NCBI RefSeq assembly: GCF_036227485.1
Contig: NZ_CP109479.1
Location: 7,750,001 to 7,814,000 of the forward strand
DNA: 64,000 nt
From: Streptomyces sp. NBC_01451
GTDB lineage: Bacteria > Actinomycetota > Actinomycetes > Streptomycetales > Streptomycetaceae
Direction: 5' to 3'
The notes under the pieces are model-generated. The model was not told where the DNA came from. It ran no database searches and was given only the letters and a program-made list of their open reading frames with translations. Positions 17,602-27,989 of this stretch are shown here, piece by piece (within the stretch, counting starts at the first letter, position 1; each line of letters opens with the position of its first letter). A program made the position numbers and the translations under genes.

Positions 17602-18683
17602 GAACCGCACTCGTCATCGGCACGGGCCTCATCGGTACGTCCGCCGCGCTCGCCCTCGTCTCGCGCGGCGTCGTCGTCCACCTCGCCGACCACGACCCCG
17701 AGCAGGCCCGTACGGCGTCCGCGCTGGGCGCCGGTACGGACGAGGCGCCGGAGGGGCCGGTCGACCTCGCGATCATCGCGGCGCCGCCCGCGCACGTGGC
17801 CGGTGCCCTCGCCGACGCGATGCGCCGGGGTGTCGCGCGCGGCTACCTCGACGTGGCCAGCGTCAAGGGCGGCCCGCGCCGCGAGCTGGAGGCCCTGGGC
17901 CTCGACCTGGCGTCGTACATCGGCTCGCACCCCATGTCCGGCCGCGAGAAGTCCGGCCCGCTGGCCGCGACCGGCGACCTCTTCGAGGGCCGCCCCTGGG
18001 TGCTGACACCGACCCGCGACACGGACACCGAGGTCCTGAACCTCGCCCTCGAACTGGTCTCGCACTGCCGCGCGGTCCCCGTCGTCATGGACGCGGACGC
18101 CCACGACCGTGCCGTGGCCCTCGTCTCCCACATGCCCCACCTGGTCTCCAGCATCGTCGCCGCGCGGCTGGAGAACGCGGAGGAGGCGGCCGTACGGCTG
18201 TGCGGGCAGGGCATCCGGGACGTGACCCGGATCGCCGCGTCCGACCCCGGCATGTGGATCGACATCCTCTCCGCCAACCCGGGGCCGGTCGCCGACCTCC
18301 TCACGGACGTCGCCGCCGACCTGGGGGAGACGGTTCAGGCGCTGCGGTCCCTCCAGTCCTCCGACGAGGCGAAGCGCCGCGAAGGGGTCTCCGGGGTCGA
18401 GGACGTCCTGCGGCGCGGAAACGCCGGCCAGGTCCGGGTGCCCGGCAAGCACGGGTCCGCTCCGCTGGTCTACGAGGTCGTGGCGGTTCTCATCGACGAC
18501 CAGCCCGGGCAGCTGGCCCGGATCTTCGCCGACGCGGGGCGGGCGGGCGTCAATATCGAGGATGTGCGCATCGAGCACGCCACCGGGCAGCAGGCGGGGC
18601 TTGTGCAGTTGATGGTGGAGCCGAAGGCCGCGCCGGTGCTTTCGGCTTCGCTGCGGGAGCGGGGCTGGGCGATTCGGCAGTAG
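17598..18683 (+). CDS. tyrA: Prephenate dehydrogenase with ACT domain
   Basis: Oxidises prephenate to 4-hydroxyphenylpyruvate in tyrosine synthesis. The NAD-binding Rossmann motif is GTGLIGTSAALAL at the N-terminus. The catalytic His region is IGSHPMSGREKSGP, and a helical dimerisation domain fills residues 165-270. A C-terminal ACT domain from about residue 290 (VAVLIDDQPGQLARIFADAG) suggests feedback control by an amino acid, probably tyrosine. It is 361 residues long, and its GTG start overlaps the chorismate mutase stop. Confidence 0.94.
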   Translation: MRTALVIGTGLIGTSAALALVSRGVVVHLADHDPEQARTASALGAGTDEAPEGPVDLAIIAAPPAHVAGALADAMRRGVARGYLDVASVKGGPRRELEALGLDLASYIGSHPMSGREKSGPLAATGDLFEGRPWVLTPTRDTDTEVLNLALELVSHCRAVPVVMDADAHDRAVALVSHMPHLVSSIVAARLENAEEAAVRLCGQGIRDVTRIAASDPGMWIDILSANPGPVADLLTDVAADLGETVQALRSLQSSDEAKRREGVSGVEDVLRRGNAGQVRVPGKHGSAPLVYEVVAVLIDDQPGQLARIFADAGRAGVNIEDVRIEHATGQQAGLVQLMVEPKAAPVLSASLRERGWAIRQ

Positions 18684-18740
18684 GGGAGCGGTGCCGGTGT
18701 GGTCCTCGACGGGGGGCTGCCGCCCCCAGACGCCCGCTTC

Positions 18741-18785
18741 GGCGCTGAGGGGGCCTCGTCCTCAAACGCAGGACGGGCTGATGGT
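18741..18785 (+). repeat. Streptomyces interspersed repeat fragment
   Basis: The stretch with GGGGGCCTCGTCCTCAAACG followed by a GGACGGGCTGA-like end matches a short element that I recall being scattered through Streptomyces intergenic regions. It sits in the 196-base gap between tyrA and cmk. Only one copy is in this window, so the assignment is from memory. Confidence 0.45.
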
Positions 18786-18879
18786 GTGCGGCCGGACGAG
18801 TGACTCGCACCCAGTAACCTTGTCCGGGGCACCCAGTGCCCCCCGCCCCACCACCCCGGACCAGGAAGGTGCCTCCACA

Positions 18880-19557
18880 GTGGATCGCGCCGCAGTGATT
18901 GTCGCCATTGACGGGCCCTCCGGCACAGGCAAGTCGAGCACGTCGAAGGCTGTTGCCGCGCAGCTCGGGCTGAGCTACCTGGACACCGGGGCTCAGTACC
19001 GGGCGATCACCTGGTGGATGGTGACGAACGGGATCGACATCACGGACCCCGCCGCGATCGCCGACGCGGCCGGCAAGGCCGAGATCGTCTCCGGCACGGA
19101 CCCGGAGAACCCGACGATCACCGTCGACGGCACCGACGTCGGCGGCCCGATCCGCACCCAGGAGGTCACCTCCAAGGTCAGCGCGGTGAGCGCCGTTCCG
19201 GAGGTGCGTGCCCGGATCACCGAGTTGCAGCGTTCCATCGCCGCGTCCGCCGAGAAGGGGATCGTCGTCGAGGGGCGTGACATCGGGACGACCGTGCTGC
19301 CCGACGCCGACCTGAAGATCTTCCTCACCGCCTCCCCGGAGGCGCGTGCCGCCCGCCGCAGCGGTGAGCTGAAGGGGGCCGACGTCAACGCCACCCGTGA
19401 GGCGCTGCTGAAGCGGGACGCGGCCGACTCCAGCCGTAAGACCTCGCCGCTCGCCAAGGCGGACGACGCGGTGGAGGTCGACACCTCCGAGCTGACCCTG
19501 CAGCAGGTCATCGAGTGCGTCGTCACCCTCGTCGAGGAGAAGCGGGACGCGAAGTGA
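18880..19557 (+). CDS. cmk: Cytidylate kinase
   Basis: Phosphorylates CMP and dCMP to the diphosphates. The P-loop is VAIDGPSGTGKSSTSKAVA, followed by LGLSYLDTGAQYRAIT for nucleotide binding, VEGRDIGTTVLPDADLKIFL in the middle and a LID-like basic segment near RDAADSSRKTSPL. It is 225 residues long, as usual. GTG 18880 has AGGAAGG ten bases upstream. The stop overlaps the acyltransferase GTG. In mycobacteria cmk follows the pseudouridine synthase directly; here about 7 kb separates them. Confidence 0.95.
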   Translation: MDRAAVIVAIDGPSGTGKSSTSKAVAAQLGLSYLDTGAQYRAITWWMVTNGIDITDPAAIADAAGKAEIVSGTDPENPTITVDGTDVGGPIRTQEVTSKVSAVSAVPEVRARITELQRSIAASAEKGIVVEGRDIGTTVLPDADLKIFLTASPEARAARRSGELKGADVNATREALLKRDAADSSRKTSPLAKADDAVEVDTSELTLQQVIECVVTLVEEKRDAK

Positions 19558-20267
19558 GCGCTCCGGCCAAGCCGTCGAAGGTGCCGAAGGCGGCTGAGAT
19601 GCCCACCGAGCGGGGTGCCGAGGTCGGGCGGCGCATCGGTGTCGGCCTGATGTACGGGCTGTGGAAGCCGCGCGTCCTGGGCGCCTGGAAGGTCCCCGCG
19701 ACCGGCCCGGTGATCCTCGCCGTCAACCACTCGCACAACATCGACGGCCCGATGGTCATCGGCGTGGCCCCCAGGGCGTCGCACTTCCTGGTCAAGAAGG
19801 AGGCGTTCATCGGCCCGCTCGCCACCTTCATGCGCGCCACCGGCCAGCTGGAGGTCGACCGCTCGACCGCCGACCGGGCGGCGATCACCCAGGCCCTCGG
19901 CGTGCTGGCCAGGGGCGGGGTCCTCGGGATCTTCCCCGAGGGCAGCCGCGGCGAGGGCGACTTCGCCTCGCTGCGTTCCGGGCTCGCCTACTTCGCCGTC
20001 CGCAGCGGTGCGAAGGTGGTACCCGTGGCCGTCCTGGGAAGCACCGACCGGCGCGGCCGGCTGATAAAGGGGCTGCCTCCGCTGCGCAGCCGCGTCGACG
20101 TGGTCTTCGGTGACCCGTTCGAGGCGGGCGACGGCACCGGGCGGCGTACGCGCGCGGCGCTGGACGAGGCGACCGTACGCATCCAGAAGCAGCTCACCGC
20201 GCACCTGGAGAACGCCAGACGGCTCACCGGGCGGCAGGAAAACGCCGGGCGTCCCGCTGAGCGCTGA
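19554..20267 (+). CDS. 1-acyl-sn-glycerol-3-phosphate acyltransferase (PlsC family)
   Basis: A 237-residue PlsC-family acyltransferase, likely transferring a fatty acyl group to lysophosphatidate in phospholipid synthesis. The H-x4-D catalytic motif is NHSHNID near residue 60. The second motif is FPEGSRGEG near residue 128, and VVPVAVLGSTDR is the fourth block. GTG 19554 overlaps the cmk stop. Coupling of a cmk and plsC-like gene is common in actinobacteria. Substrate specificity is not shown by the sequence. Confidence 0.88.
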   Translation: MSAPAKPSKVPKAAEMPTERGAEVGRRIGVGLMYGLWKPRVLGAWKVPATGPVILAVNHSHNIDGPMVIGVAPRASHFLVKKEAFIGPLATFMRATGQLEVDRSTADRAAITQALGVLARGGVLGIFPEGSRGEGDFASLRSGLAYFAVRSGAKVVPVAVLGSTDRRGRLIKGLPPLRSRVDVVFGDPFEAGDGTGRRTRAALDEATVRIQKQLTAHLENARRLTGRQENAGRPAER

Positions 20268-20358
20268 GCGACACTTGAGTACTTGAGCGGTTTCAGTAGT
20301 GGATCACCCGATACCGGGAGGTTCCACCGATCACCACGATGAACGAGGTACGGACTTC

Positions 20359-21831
20359 ATGAACGACCACATTCCCTCCGAGAGCTCGGGAGAGTACGAG
20401 CACGGAGAGCTTGGCGATGCCGAGTACGCGGAGTTCATGGAGCTCGCCGCGGTGGAGGGCTTCGACCCCGAGGAGATCGAGGGCGCGCTCGACGAGGCGG
20501 GGCACGGGCCGCTGCCCGTGCTCGCCGTCGTGGGGCGGCCGAACGTCGGCAAGTCGACGCTCGTCAACCGCATCATCGGGCGCCGCGAGGCCGTCGTCGA
20601 GGACAAGCCCGGCGTCACCCGTGACCGCGTCACCTACGAGGCCGAATGGGCCGGGCGGCGCTTCAAGGTCGTCGACACCGGCGGCTGGGAGCAGGACGTC
20701 CTCGGTATCGACGCCTCCGTGGCCGCGCAGGCCGAGTACGCGATCGAGGCGGCCGACGCGGTCGTCTTCGTCGTCGACGCCAAGGTCGGCGCGACCGACA
20801 CCGACGAGGCGGTCGTCCGGCTGCTGCGCAAGGCCGGCAAGCCCGTCGTCCTGTGCGCCAACAAGGTCGACGGGCCGAGCGGCGAGGCCGACGCCACCTC
20901 CCTGTGGGCCCTCGGTCTCGGCGAGCCGCACCCCGTCTCCTCGCTGCACGGCCGCGGCACCGGCGACATGCTGGACGCCGTCCTGGAGGCGCTGCCCGAG
21001 GCGCCCGCGCAGACCTTCGGCGCCGGGGTCGGCGGCCCGCGCCGCATCGCCCTCATCGGCCGCCCGAACGTCGGCAAGTCCTCGCTGCTGAACAAGGTGG
21101 CGGGCCAGGAGCGCGTCGTCGTCAACGAGATCGCGGGCACCACCCGTGACCCGGTCGACGAGCTGATCGAACTCGGCGGCGTCACCTGGAAGTTCATCGA
21201 CACGGCGGGCATCCGCAAGCGTGTCCACCTCCAGCAGGGAGCCGACTACTACGCCTCGCTGCGCACGGCCGCCGCCGTGGAGAAGGCCGAGGTCGCGGTC
21301 ATCCTGATCGACGGCTCCGAGAACATCTCCATCCAGGACCAGCGGATCGTCACCATGGCCGTCGACGCGGGCCGGGCGATCGTCCTCGCGTACAACAAGT
21401 GGGACACGCTCGACGAGGAGCGCCGCTACTACCTGGAGCGGGAGATCGAGACCGAGCTCGCCCAGGTGGCGTGGGCGCCCCGCGTCAACGTCTCGGCGCG
21501 CACCGGCCGCCACATGGAGAAGCTGGTCCCGGCGATCGAGGCAGCCATCGCCGGCTGGGAGACCCGGGTCCCGACGGGCCGGCTGAACGCCTTCCTCGGC
21601 GAGCTGGTCGCCGCCCACCCGCACCCGGTCCGGGGCGGCAAGCAGCCGCGCATCCTGTTCGGCACCCAGGCGGGCACCATGCCGCCGCGGTTCGTGCTCT
21701 TCGCCTCCGGCTTCATCGAGGCCGGCTACCGCCGCTTCATCGAGCGCCGCCTGCGCGAGGAGTTCGGCTTCGAGGGCACGCCGATCCACATCTCGGTCCG
21801 GGTGCGCGAGAAGCGCGGCCGGAAGAAGTAG
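20359..21831 (+). CDS. der: Ribosome biogenesis GTPase Der (EngA)
   Basis: An essential GTPase with two tandem G domains, acting in 50S ribosomal subunit assembly. Both P-loops read GRPNVGKS (near residues 60 and 235), each with its DTGG or DTAG switch II, and NKVD / NKWD specificity motifs. A KH-like domain ends the protein ([24 protein letters not shown]). The first 50 residues are an acidic actinobacterial extension. ATG 20359 is chosen; upstream in-frame starts have no good ribosome binding site. It is 490 residues long and closes the conserved block before a strong hairpin. Confidence 0.95.
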   Translation: MNDHIPSESSGEYEHGELGDAEYAEFMELAAVEGFDPEEIEGALDEAGHGPLPVLAVVGRPNVGKSTLVNRIIGRREAVVEDKPGVTRDRVTYEAEWAGRRFKVVDTGGWEQDVLGIDASVAAQAEYAIEAADAVVFVVDAKVGATDTDEAVVRLLRKAGKPVVLCANKVDGPSGEADATSLWALGLGEPHPVSSLHGRGTGDMLDAVLEALPEAPAQTFGAGVGGPRRIALIGRPNVGKSSLLNKVAGQERVVVNEIAGTTRDPVDELIELGGVTWKFIDTAGIRKRVHLQQGADYYASLRTAAAVEKAEVAVILIDGSENISIQDQRIVTMAVDAGRAIVLAYNKWDTLDEERRYYLEREIETELAQVAWAPRVNVSARTGRHMEKLVPAIEAAIAGWETRVPTGRLNAFLGELVAAHPHPVRGGKQPRILFGTQAGTMPPRFVLFASGFIEAGYRRFIERRLREEFGFEGTPIHISVRVREKRGRKK

Positions 21832-21847
21832 CGGTCGTACGTCCCGT

Positions 21848-21892
21848 ACGTGACTGAGGGCGGCTCCGATCCGGAGCCGCCCTCAGTCACGT
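21848..21892. terminator. Perfect 21-bp bidirectional terminator hairpin
   Basis: Bases 21848-21868 are exactly complementary to 21872-21892, with a three-base loop ATC. The hairpin lies between the convergent der gene and the next minus-strand gene, so it can end transcription from both sides. There is no long U tract, as often in Streptomyces. Confidence 0.85.
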
Positions 21893-21914
21893 GCAGGTCG
21901 TGCGCGGGTCGTGG

Positions 21915-22409
21915 TCACACACCCCGGCGGGGGCCCGGTGGCAGCGCCGCCGGGATGTGGGTCATCCCGGTGTAGTGCTGCTGCCGTCCGCCCGTCGGCC
22001 AGACGGCGGTCGGGGTCGCCGTCTGCTGTCCCTGCTGCGCGTCGAGTTGGCCGACCCGCTGCCACACGGACTGCTGCCCGCCGACCTGGCCGCCGTTGCG
22101 CGCGCTGTACGCCCCCGCGCTGTAGGCGCTGTACGAGCCCGTGCCCGGGCCGTACGAGCCGCCGTACGGAGTGAGGCCGTTCGGGCTGGTCCCGAAGGCC
22201 GAGAAGTCCAGGTCGTCCTCGCCGCTGCGGTCGCCCGGCAGCGAGCGGAAGGACTTGCCGTACTCGGCGTAGAGCGAGTCGTAGATCGGCGTGGCCGATG
22301 GGCCGCTGGGGTAGTCCTGGGTCGACCGCGCGGACGGGATCGGCTGGTAGGACTGGCGGCGGGGGACGTCATAGGTGTGCACGTACGTCCAAACGACCCC
22401 ACCGCGCAT
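21915..22409 (-). CDS. Conserved Streptomyces hypothetical protein (Tyr/Gly/Ser-rich)
   Basis: A protein of about 164 residues with no enzyme motif. The segment SATPIYDSLYAEYGKSF followed by acidic and Gly-Tyr-Ser-rich sequence (GGSYGPGTGSYSAYSAG) resembles small proteins found in Streptomyces genomes (perhaps the DUF6643 group, uncertain). The C-terminus is Gln-rich. Composition points to an unfolded protein. The start is uncertain: ATG 22409 and GTG 22382 are both possible. It is convergent with der and ends just past the shared hairpin. Confidence 0.6.
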   Translation of the reverse strand: MRGGVVWTYVHTYDVPRRQSYQPIPSARSTQDYPSGPSATPIYDSLYAEYGKSFRSLPGDRSGEDDLDFSAFGTSPNGLTPYGGSYGPGTGSYSAYSAGAYSARNGGQVGGQQSVWQRVGQLDAQQGQQTATPTAVWPTGGRQQHYTGMTHIPAALPPGPRRGV

Positions 22410-22456
22410 CGGATGCGGCCGACGACGTGTTTTGCAGGGCGCGCGAGCGCCCCTTC

Positions 22457-22483
22457 AGGGGCGCGGGGAACTGCGCGACCAGC
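22457..22483 (+). repeat. Streptomyces interspersed repeat (copy 1)
   Basis: A 27-base element starting AGGGGCGCGGGGAAC matches, with two differences, the reverse complement of 57578-57604 in this window. I recall the same GC-rich motif being widespread in Streptomyces intergenic DNA. It lies in the 153-base gap between two minus-strand genes. Confidence 0.7.
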
Positions 22484-22562
22484 CAGCACTCAACCGTGAG
22501 TCGCCACCGTGCCGAACCACCCCCGGTCTACAGCGCCCGCGTGCCTGCCGGAGGCAAGGTGC

Positions 22563-23336
22563 TCACGTTCCCGCCAGAGGCAACGCGCTGGCGACCAGCT
22601 TGCCGATGCCCGCCGCCTTGTCCAGCGCGTCCCGCAGCAGGTCCTCGCGGGGCTGGCGGCCGATCGAGCCGACCGGTGCCGCGAACATCAGCACCTGCTG
22701 GTGCTTGTTGGCGGCGGCGCGCCAGCTCTCGGTGACCTGGAGAGGCTGGTGCGCCTGCCACCACGCCACCGCGGAACCGCCGTTCGGGCCCGGCTGGAGT
22801 ACGGCGTGCAGCTGGCCCGCCGCGAGCAGCACCGACCAGCCGTGCAGCACGGGCGGCACCTCCGTCAGCTCGGTCAGCGGCATGAAGCCCTGCTCGATGA
22901 GGAGCGGCAGGAAGTCGTCGCCTGCGCCGGTCGCGCCGGGGCGGACGATCGGGGCGGTCGGTTCGACGACCAGGGCGGGGTGCAACTCGCCCTCGATCAG
23001 GACCAGTCCGCTGGTGACGCCCAGTACGGCCTGCTCGGGTGCGGCCATCGGGGCCTCCTCGTCGGCGTTGATGGAGCGGACCGCGCCCTGGAGCTGCTCC
23101 TCGGTGACCTGGACGACCTGCGAGGGCAGGCAGCCCGCGTGGGCGAAGGCGAGGACGGCGGTCTCGTCCCCGATGAAGAGGACGGTGCTGGTGCGCTCCT
23201 GGGCGGAGTCGCCCGGCGTGCGGCAGGACGTGCAGTCGTAACTGCCCGGGGCGTTGTCGCCGGCGAGCAGACGGTCGGCTTCTTCGTCGCCGATCTCGGC
23301 GCGGACCTCGTCGCTGACATCGAGCATGCGCGGCAC
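22563..23336 (-). CDS. Conserved actinobacterial hypothetical protein
   Basis: A 257-residue soluble protein of unknown function. It has a C-x2-C pair near residue 30 (SYDCTSCRTPGD), followed by alternating strands and helices (STVLFIGDETAVLAFAHAGCLPSQVVQV) and a second half with PPVLHGWSVLLAAGQLHAVLQPG. No catalytic motif is recognised, and a weak likeness to SseB-type domains was not convincing. GTG 23336 is chosen because GGGAG lies six bases upstream; the ORF extends further without a ribosome binding site. It is divergent from the Rpf gene, sharing a 540-base region. Confidence 0.65.
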   Translation of the reverse strand: MPRMLDVSDEVRAEIGDEEADRLLAGDNAPGSYDCTSCRTPGDSAQERTSTVLFIGDETAVLAFAHAGCLPSQVVQVTEEQLQGAVRSINADEEAPMAAPEQAVLGVTSGLVLIEGELHPALVVEPTAPIVRPGATGAGDDFLPLLIEQGFMPLTELTEVPPVLHGWSVLLAAGQLHAVLQPGPNGGSAVAWWQAHQPLQVTESWRAAANKHQQVLMFAAPVGSIGRQPREDLLRDALDKAAGIGKLVASALPLAGT

Positions 23337-24590
<1,254 letters not shown>

Positions 24591-24612
24591 GCCGCTCCCC
24601 CTGCTTCGGGCA

Positions 24613-24650
24613 CGGTGCCCCACCCGGTCCCAGGACCGGGTGGGGCACCG
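24613..24650. terminator. Bidirectional terminator hairpin between Rpf and livF-like genes
   Basis: An 18-bp perfect stem (24613-24630 with 24633-24650) separated by two bases lies between the convergent Rpf and livF-like genes. The effective loop is a few bases larger. It is a strong GC-rich terminator without a U tract. Confidence 0.85.
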
Positions 24651-24678
24651 GTGTTCCACGCCGTCGTCCTGCCGCCGG

Positions 24679-25326
24679 TCATCCCGAGGGGCCGGCCAGT
24701 TCGGCCGTCTCCCCACCGAACACCACAGTGCCCCGGCGGAGTTCGTACACGAGAGCCCGACGGCCGTGCAGGACCGGCGGCAGCCGCTGCTCGGCGACGA
24801 TCACGCAGGCGTCCAGTGCGTTCAGCAGTTCGTACGTGCGGGCCGCGACCGCCGGTGACATGCCCTGCGCGGGTTCGTCGACCAGCACCACGCGTGCGTG
24901 TGCCGACAGGACGCGGGAGAGCGCGAGCATGCGCCGCTCACCGCCGGAGAGGGTGCCCGCGCGGCGCGCCAGCAGGGGCTCCAGCCGCGGGTAGGCGTCG
25001 AGCGCGGGGGCGGGATCGCCCAGCCCGAGCTCCAGGTTCTCCCGGACGGTCAGCGACCCGAACACGGCCTGCCGCTCCGGCACCAGGCACAGTCCACGGC
25101 GGGCCCGCTCGTACGCGGGCACACGGGTCACGTCGACCCCGTCCCACACCACCGCGCCCCCCGACAGGGGTACCGCTCCGGCGAGGGCGCGCAGGACGGT
25201 CGTACGGCCGGAGCCGTTGCGGCCCAGCAGGACCGTGATGCCCGGACCGGGCGCGTCGAGGGAGACGCCGTGCAGGGCCTCCAGCGGGCCGTACCGCACG
25301 CGCGCGTGCCGCAGGGAGAGAATCAT
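24679..25326 (-). CDS. Branched-chain amino acid-type ABC transporter ATPase (LivF-like)
   Basis: A 215-residue ABC ATPase most like LivF. Motifs in order: Walker A GRNGSGRTT near residue 34, Q-loop around VPERQAVFGSLTVRENL, signature LSGGERRML and Walker B VVLVDEPAQGMSP; the position of the switch His is Gln (VIVAEQR), as in LivF proteins. The Walker A lysine is replaced by Arg, which usually weakens ATP hydrolysis. It overlaps the stop of the fused permease-ATPase gene by four bases (ATGA), so it is made together with its partner. Confidence 0.9.
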   Translation of the reverse strand: MILSLRHARVRYGPLEALHGVSLDAPGPGITVLLGRNGSGRTTVLRALAGAVPLSGGAVVWDGVDVTRVPAYERARRGLCLVPERQAVFGSLTVRENLELGLGDPAPALDAYPRLEPLLARRAGTLSGGERRMLALSRVLSAHARVVLVDEPAQGMSPAVAARTYELLNALDACVIVAEQRLPPVLHGRRALVYELRRGTVVFGGETAELAGPSG

Positions 25327-27986
25327 CGGCCCACCGTCGCTTCCAGGGCGGCGAGGACCCGGCCGGGCGGTCCGGACGCGACGATCCGGCCCGCCGTCAG
25401 CACGTGGACCTCGTCGGCCAGGCCGGCGACCAGGTCGAGGTCGTGCTCGACGACCAGCAGGGCGGTGCCGTCGGCGGCGAGGGCACGCAGCACCCGCGCC
25501 AGCGCGGTGACCTCGGCGGTGTCGAGCCCGGCGGCGGGTTCGTCGAGGAGCAGGACGCGCGGGCTTCCGGCGAGCGCGCGGGCCAGTTCGACGCGGCGCA
25601 GGGTGCCTGTCGGCAGGCCGGCCGCGGGCAGCGCCCGTACCTCTCCGTCGAGCCCGAGGAGCCGCAGCGCCCGTTCCACCGCCGCCGGATCGCGGACACG
25701 GCCCTGTTCGGCGCCCACACGGACGTTCTCGGCCACGGTCAGCGACGGGAAGACGGCCAGCTGCTGGAAGGTCCGCGCGACACCGAGCCGGGTACGGGCA
25801 TGGGAGGCGAGCCGTGTGACGTCCCGCGCCCCGAAGAACACCTGCCCGCGCGTGGGGCGCACGGTTCCGGCGAGACAGTGGAACAGGGTGCTCTTCCCGG
25901 CCCCGTTGGGCCCGACGACCGCGGTGACCCGGCCCGGCCGGACGTCGAGGTCCACCCCGTCGAGAGCCGTGAAACCGCCGTAGCGGACGTGCAGTCCACG
26001 CGCGCGCAGGAGCGGGGCGAGGGACGGCGAGGGGGAGCGGAAGTGCCGGGGAGGGGTGGTCCGGGGAGGAGGCGGCGGGGGAGACGGAGAGGGCGGGGGA
26101 GGGCCGCTGGTCGGTCGTGCGCGTTCGCCCCGCAGCCGCTCCCGTACAGCGGTCCCCAACGGCGTCAGCCGCGCCTCCCGCTCCGGACGCAGGCGTCTCG
26201 TCGCCGCGCGCAGGGCCTCGTACGGGCCGCCCGGGAACCGGCCCGCCAGAACCGCCAGAACGCCGATCAGGGCCGCCGCCACCCCGCCCCGGGTCCCCGC
26301 GTCCAGTCCCACCAGCAGGGCCGCGGCCAGCAGGGCGCCCAGGGTGCTGTCGGCGCCCAGGACCACCACGGCGGCGAACCACAGCAGCCCGCGCACGGGG
26401 TCGAACGCGCCGGGGTCGAAGGCCCGCAGGCCCATGGTGAGCAGGGCGCCCCCGAGGGCGGCCAGGGCGGCGCCCGTGACGAAGGCCAGCAGTTTCAGGG
26501 ACGGGACCCGCACTCCCGCCGCCGACGCGCCCGGCTCGTGGTCCCGCATCGCGGCCAGGGCCCGGCCCGTCCGGCCCGTGCGCAGGAGCCGGGTGGCCAG
26601 CAGCGCGCCCGCCAGCAGGGCCAGTTCCAGCACGTAGTAGGCGCGGTCGCCCCCGAAGCCCGCCGGACGGTTCACGGTCAGGCCCGAGACGGCGTACGGC
26701 TGGGTGAGGACGAAGCGGCTGACCCCGACGCCCACCGCGAACGTGGCCAGCGCCAGTGCCAGACCGTGGCGGCGGATCGCCGGCCGGCCGGTCAACAGGC
26801 CCAGGGGAGCCACCAGGAGCACCGCCAGGGCCAGGGCGGCCGGTTCCGGCAGGCGGGGCAGGCCCGGGAAGCGGCCCGCCGCCAGCAGGGCCGTGAAGAG
26901 GGCGCCCAGACCCGCGTAGGCGGCCTGGCCCAGCGAGATCTGGCCGCCCCGGCCGGTCACCACCACCAGGGACAGCAGCACCACACCCAGGGCCGGCACC
27001 TGCACCGCCGTATGCAGGTCCTGGCCCGCGAAGCCCAGCGGAAGCAGGAACAGCACCCCCGCCACGATCCACGCGGCCGACGGGGCCGGTGGTGCCGGCG
27101 GGTGGGCCGCGGCCGCGCGCGGGAGCGCGTCACGGGTGCCGATGCCCGGCAGCACCAGGGCCGCGACCAGCAGCGCGACCACGAACAGGTTGGCGCCGAC
27201 AGACTGGAGCAGGGGCTGCGCCCAGCCCGTCGGGTGAAGACGCGTCAGCTGGCTCTGGGCGACCCCCACCCCCAGGGCGGCCGGCACCGCCACCGCAATG
27301 CTGCGCATCCGGGCGGCCACGGCGACGGCCACCACCTCCAGCACCAGCAGCGGCATGCCGTACGGGTCCAGCCGGACGTACGGAGCCAGCAGAACGCCCG
27401 TCAGGCCGGCGGTGAACGAGCCGAACGCCCAGCCCGCCGCGGCCACCCGGTCGGCGTCGATGCCGTTCAGCACCGCCAGCCGCCGGTCGTCGACCACCGC
27501 ACGCAGCTCCCGCCCGAACCGCGTCCACCGCGTGACCGCGCCCACGGCGGCCGACAGCACCAGCACCACCGCCAACTGCCCCCAGGGATCCGCCGACACC
27601 AGCTCCGGCGCGTCCGCCCGCGCACCCGGCCCCCACAGCAGCGCGGCCCCGCCCACCAGCAGCACGAACACGCCGATCGACGCGACCAGGGTCCGCGCCG
27701 GATCGCCGCCCAGGACGGCGAGCGGCCGGAACACGAACCGCTCCAGGGCGATGCCGATCGCCGGGGCGAGCACGCACAGCGTCACCAGCGCGCCCAGCCA
27801 CAGCGGCCAGCCCCACTCGACCGTGCACTCCCGCAGCGCGTACGCGCACACCATCGCGATCGCGCCGTGCGCGAAGTTCAGCACGCCGGTCGCGCGGTAC
27901 GTGACGATCAGGCCGATCCCGGTGAGCGCCGCCGCGCTGCCGACCGAGAGGCCCGCGAGGGTGAGGTCGTACGTCAGGGAGGACAT
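25323..27986 (-). CDS. Fused LivH-LivM-LivG ABC transporter protein
   Basis: One 887-residue protein carries three normally separate subunits. Residues 1-290 are a LivH-type permease (LTGIGLIVTYRATGVLNFAHG). After a Pro-Ala linker, residues 310-600 are a LivM-type permease (TGRGGQISLGQAAYAGLGALF and the LKLLAFVTGAALAALGGAL loop). After a second linker rich in Pro and Arg (about 620-655), residues 655-887 are a LivG-type ATPase with GPNGAGKST, LLLDEPAAGLD and VVEHD; its signature (LPTGTLRRVELARAL) is degenerate. It would pair with the separate LivF-like ATPase and a solute-binding lipoprotein, importing an unknown small molecule. Confidence 0.9.
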   Translation of the reverse strand: MSSLTYDLTLAGLSVGSAAALTGIGLIVTYRATGVLNFAHGAIAMVCAYALRECTVEWGWPLWLGALVTLCVLAPAIGIALERFVFRPLAVLGGDPARTLVASIGVFVLLVGGAALLWGPGARADAPELVSADPWGQLAVVLVLSAAVGAVTRWTRFGRELRAVVDDRRLAVLNGIDADRVAAAGWAFGSFTAGLTGVLLAPYVRLDPYGMPLLVLEVVAVAVAARMRSIAVAVPAALGVGVAQSQLTRLHPTGWAQPLLQSVGANLFVVALLVAALVLPGIGTRDALPRAAAAHPPAPPAPSAAWIVAGVLFLLPLGFAGQDLHTAVQVPALGVVLLSLVVVTGRGGQISLGQAAYAGLGALFTALLAAGRFPGLPRLPEPAALALAVLLVAPLGLLTGRPAIRRHGLALALATFAVGVGVSRFVLTQPYAVSGLTVNRPAGFGGDRAYYVLELALLAGALLATRLLRTGRTGRALAAMRDHEPGASAAGVRVPSLKLLAFVTGAALAALGGALLTMGLRAFDPGAFDPVRGLLWFAAVVVLGADSTLGALLAAALLVGLDAGTRGGVAAALIGVLAVLAGRFPGGPYEALRAATRRLRPEREARLTPLGTAVRERLRGERARPTSGPPPPSPSPPPPPPRTTPPRHFRSPSPSLAPLLRARGLHVRYGGFTALDGVDLDVRPGRVTAVVGPNGAGKSTLFHCLAGTVRPTRGQVFFGARDVTRLASHARTRLGVARTFQQLAVFPSLTVAENVRVGAEQGRVRDPAAVERALRLLGLDGEVRALPAAGLPTGTLRRVELARALAGSPRVLLLDEPAAGLDTAEVTALARVLRALAADGTALLVVEHDLDLVAGLADEVHVLTAGRIVASGPPGRVLAALEATVGR

Positions 27987-27989
27987 CGG

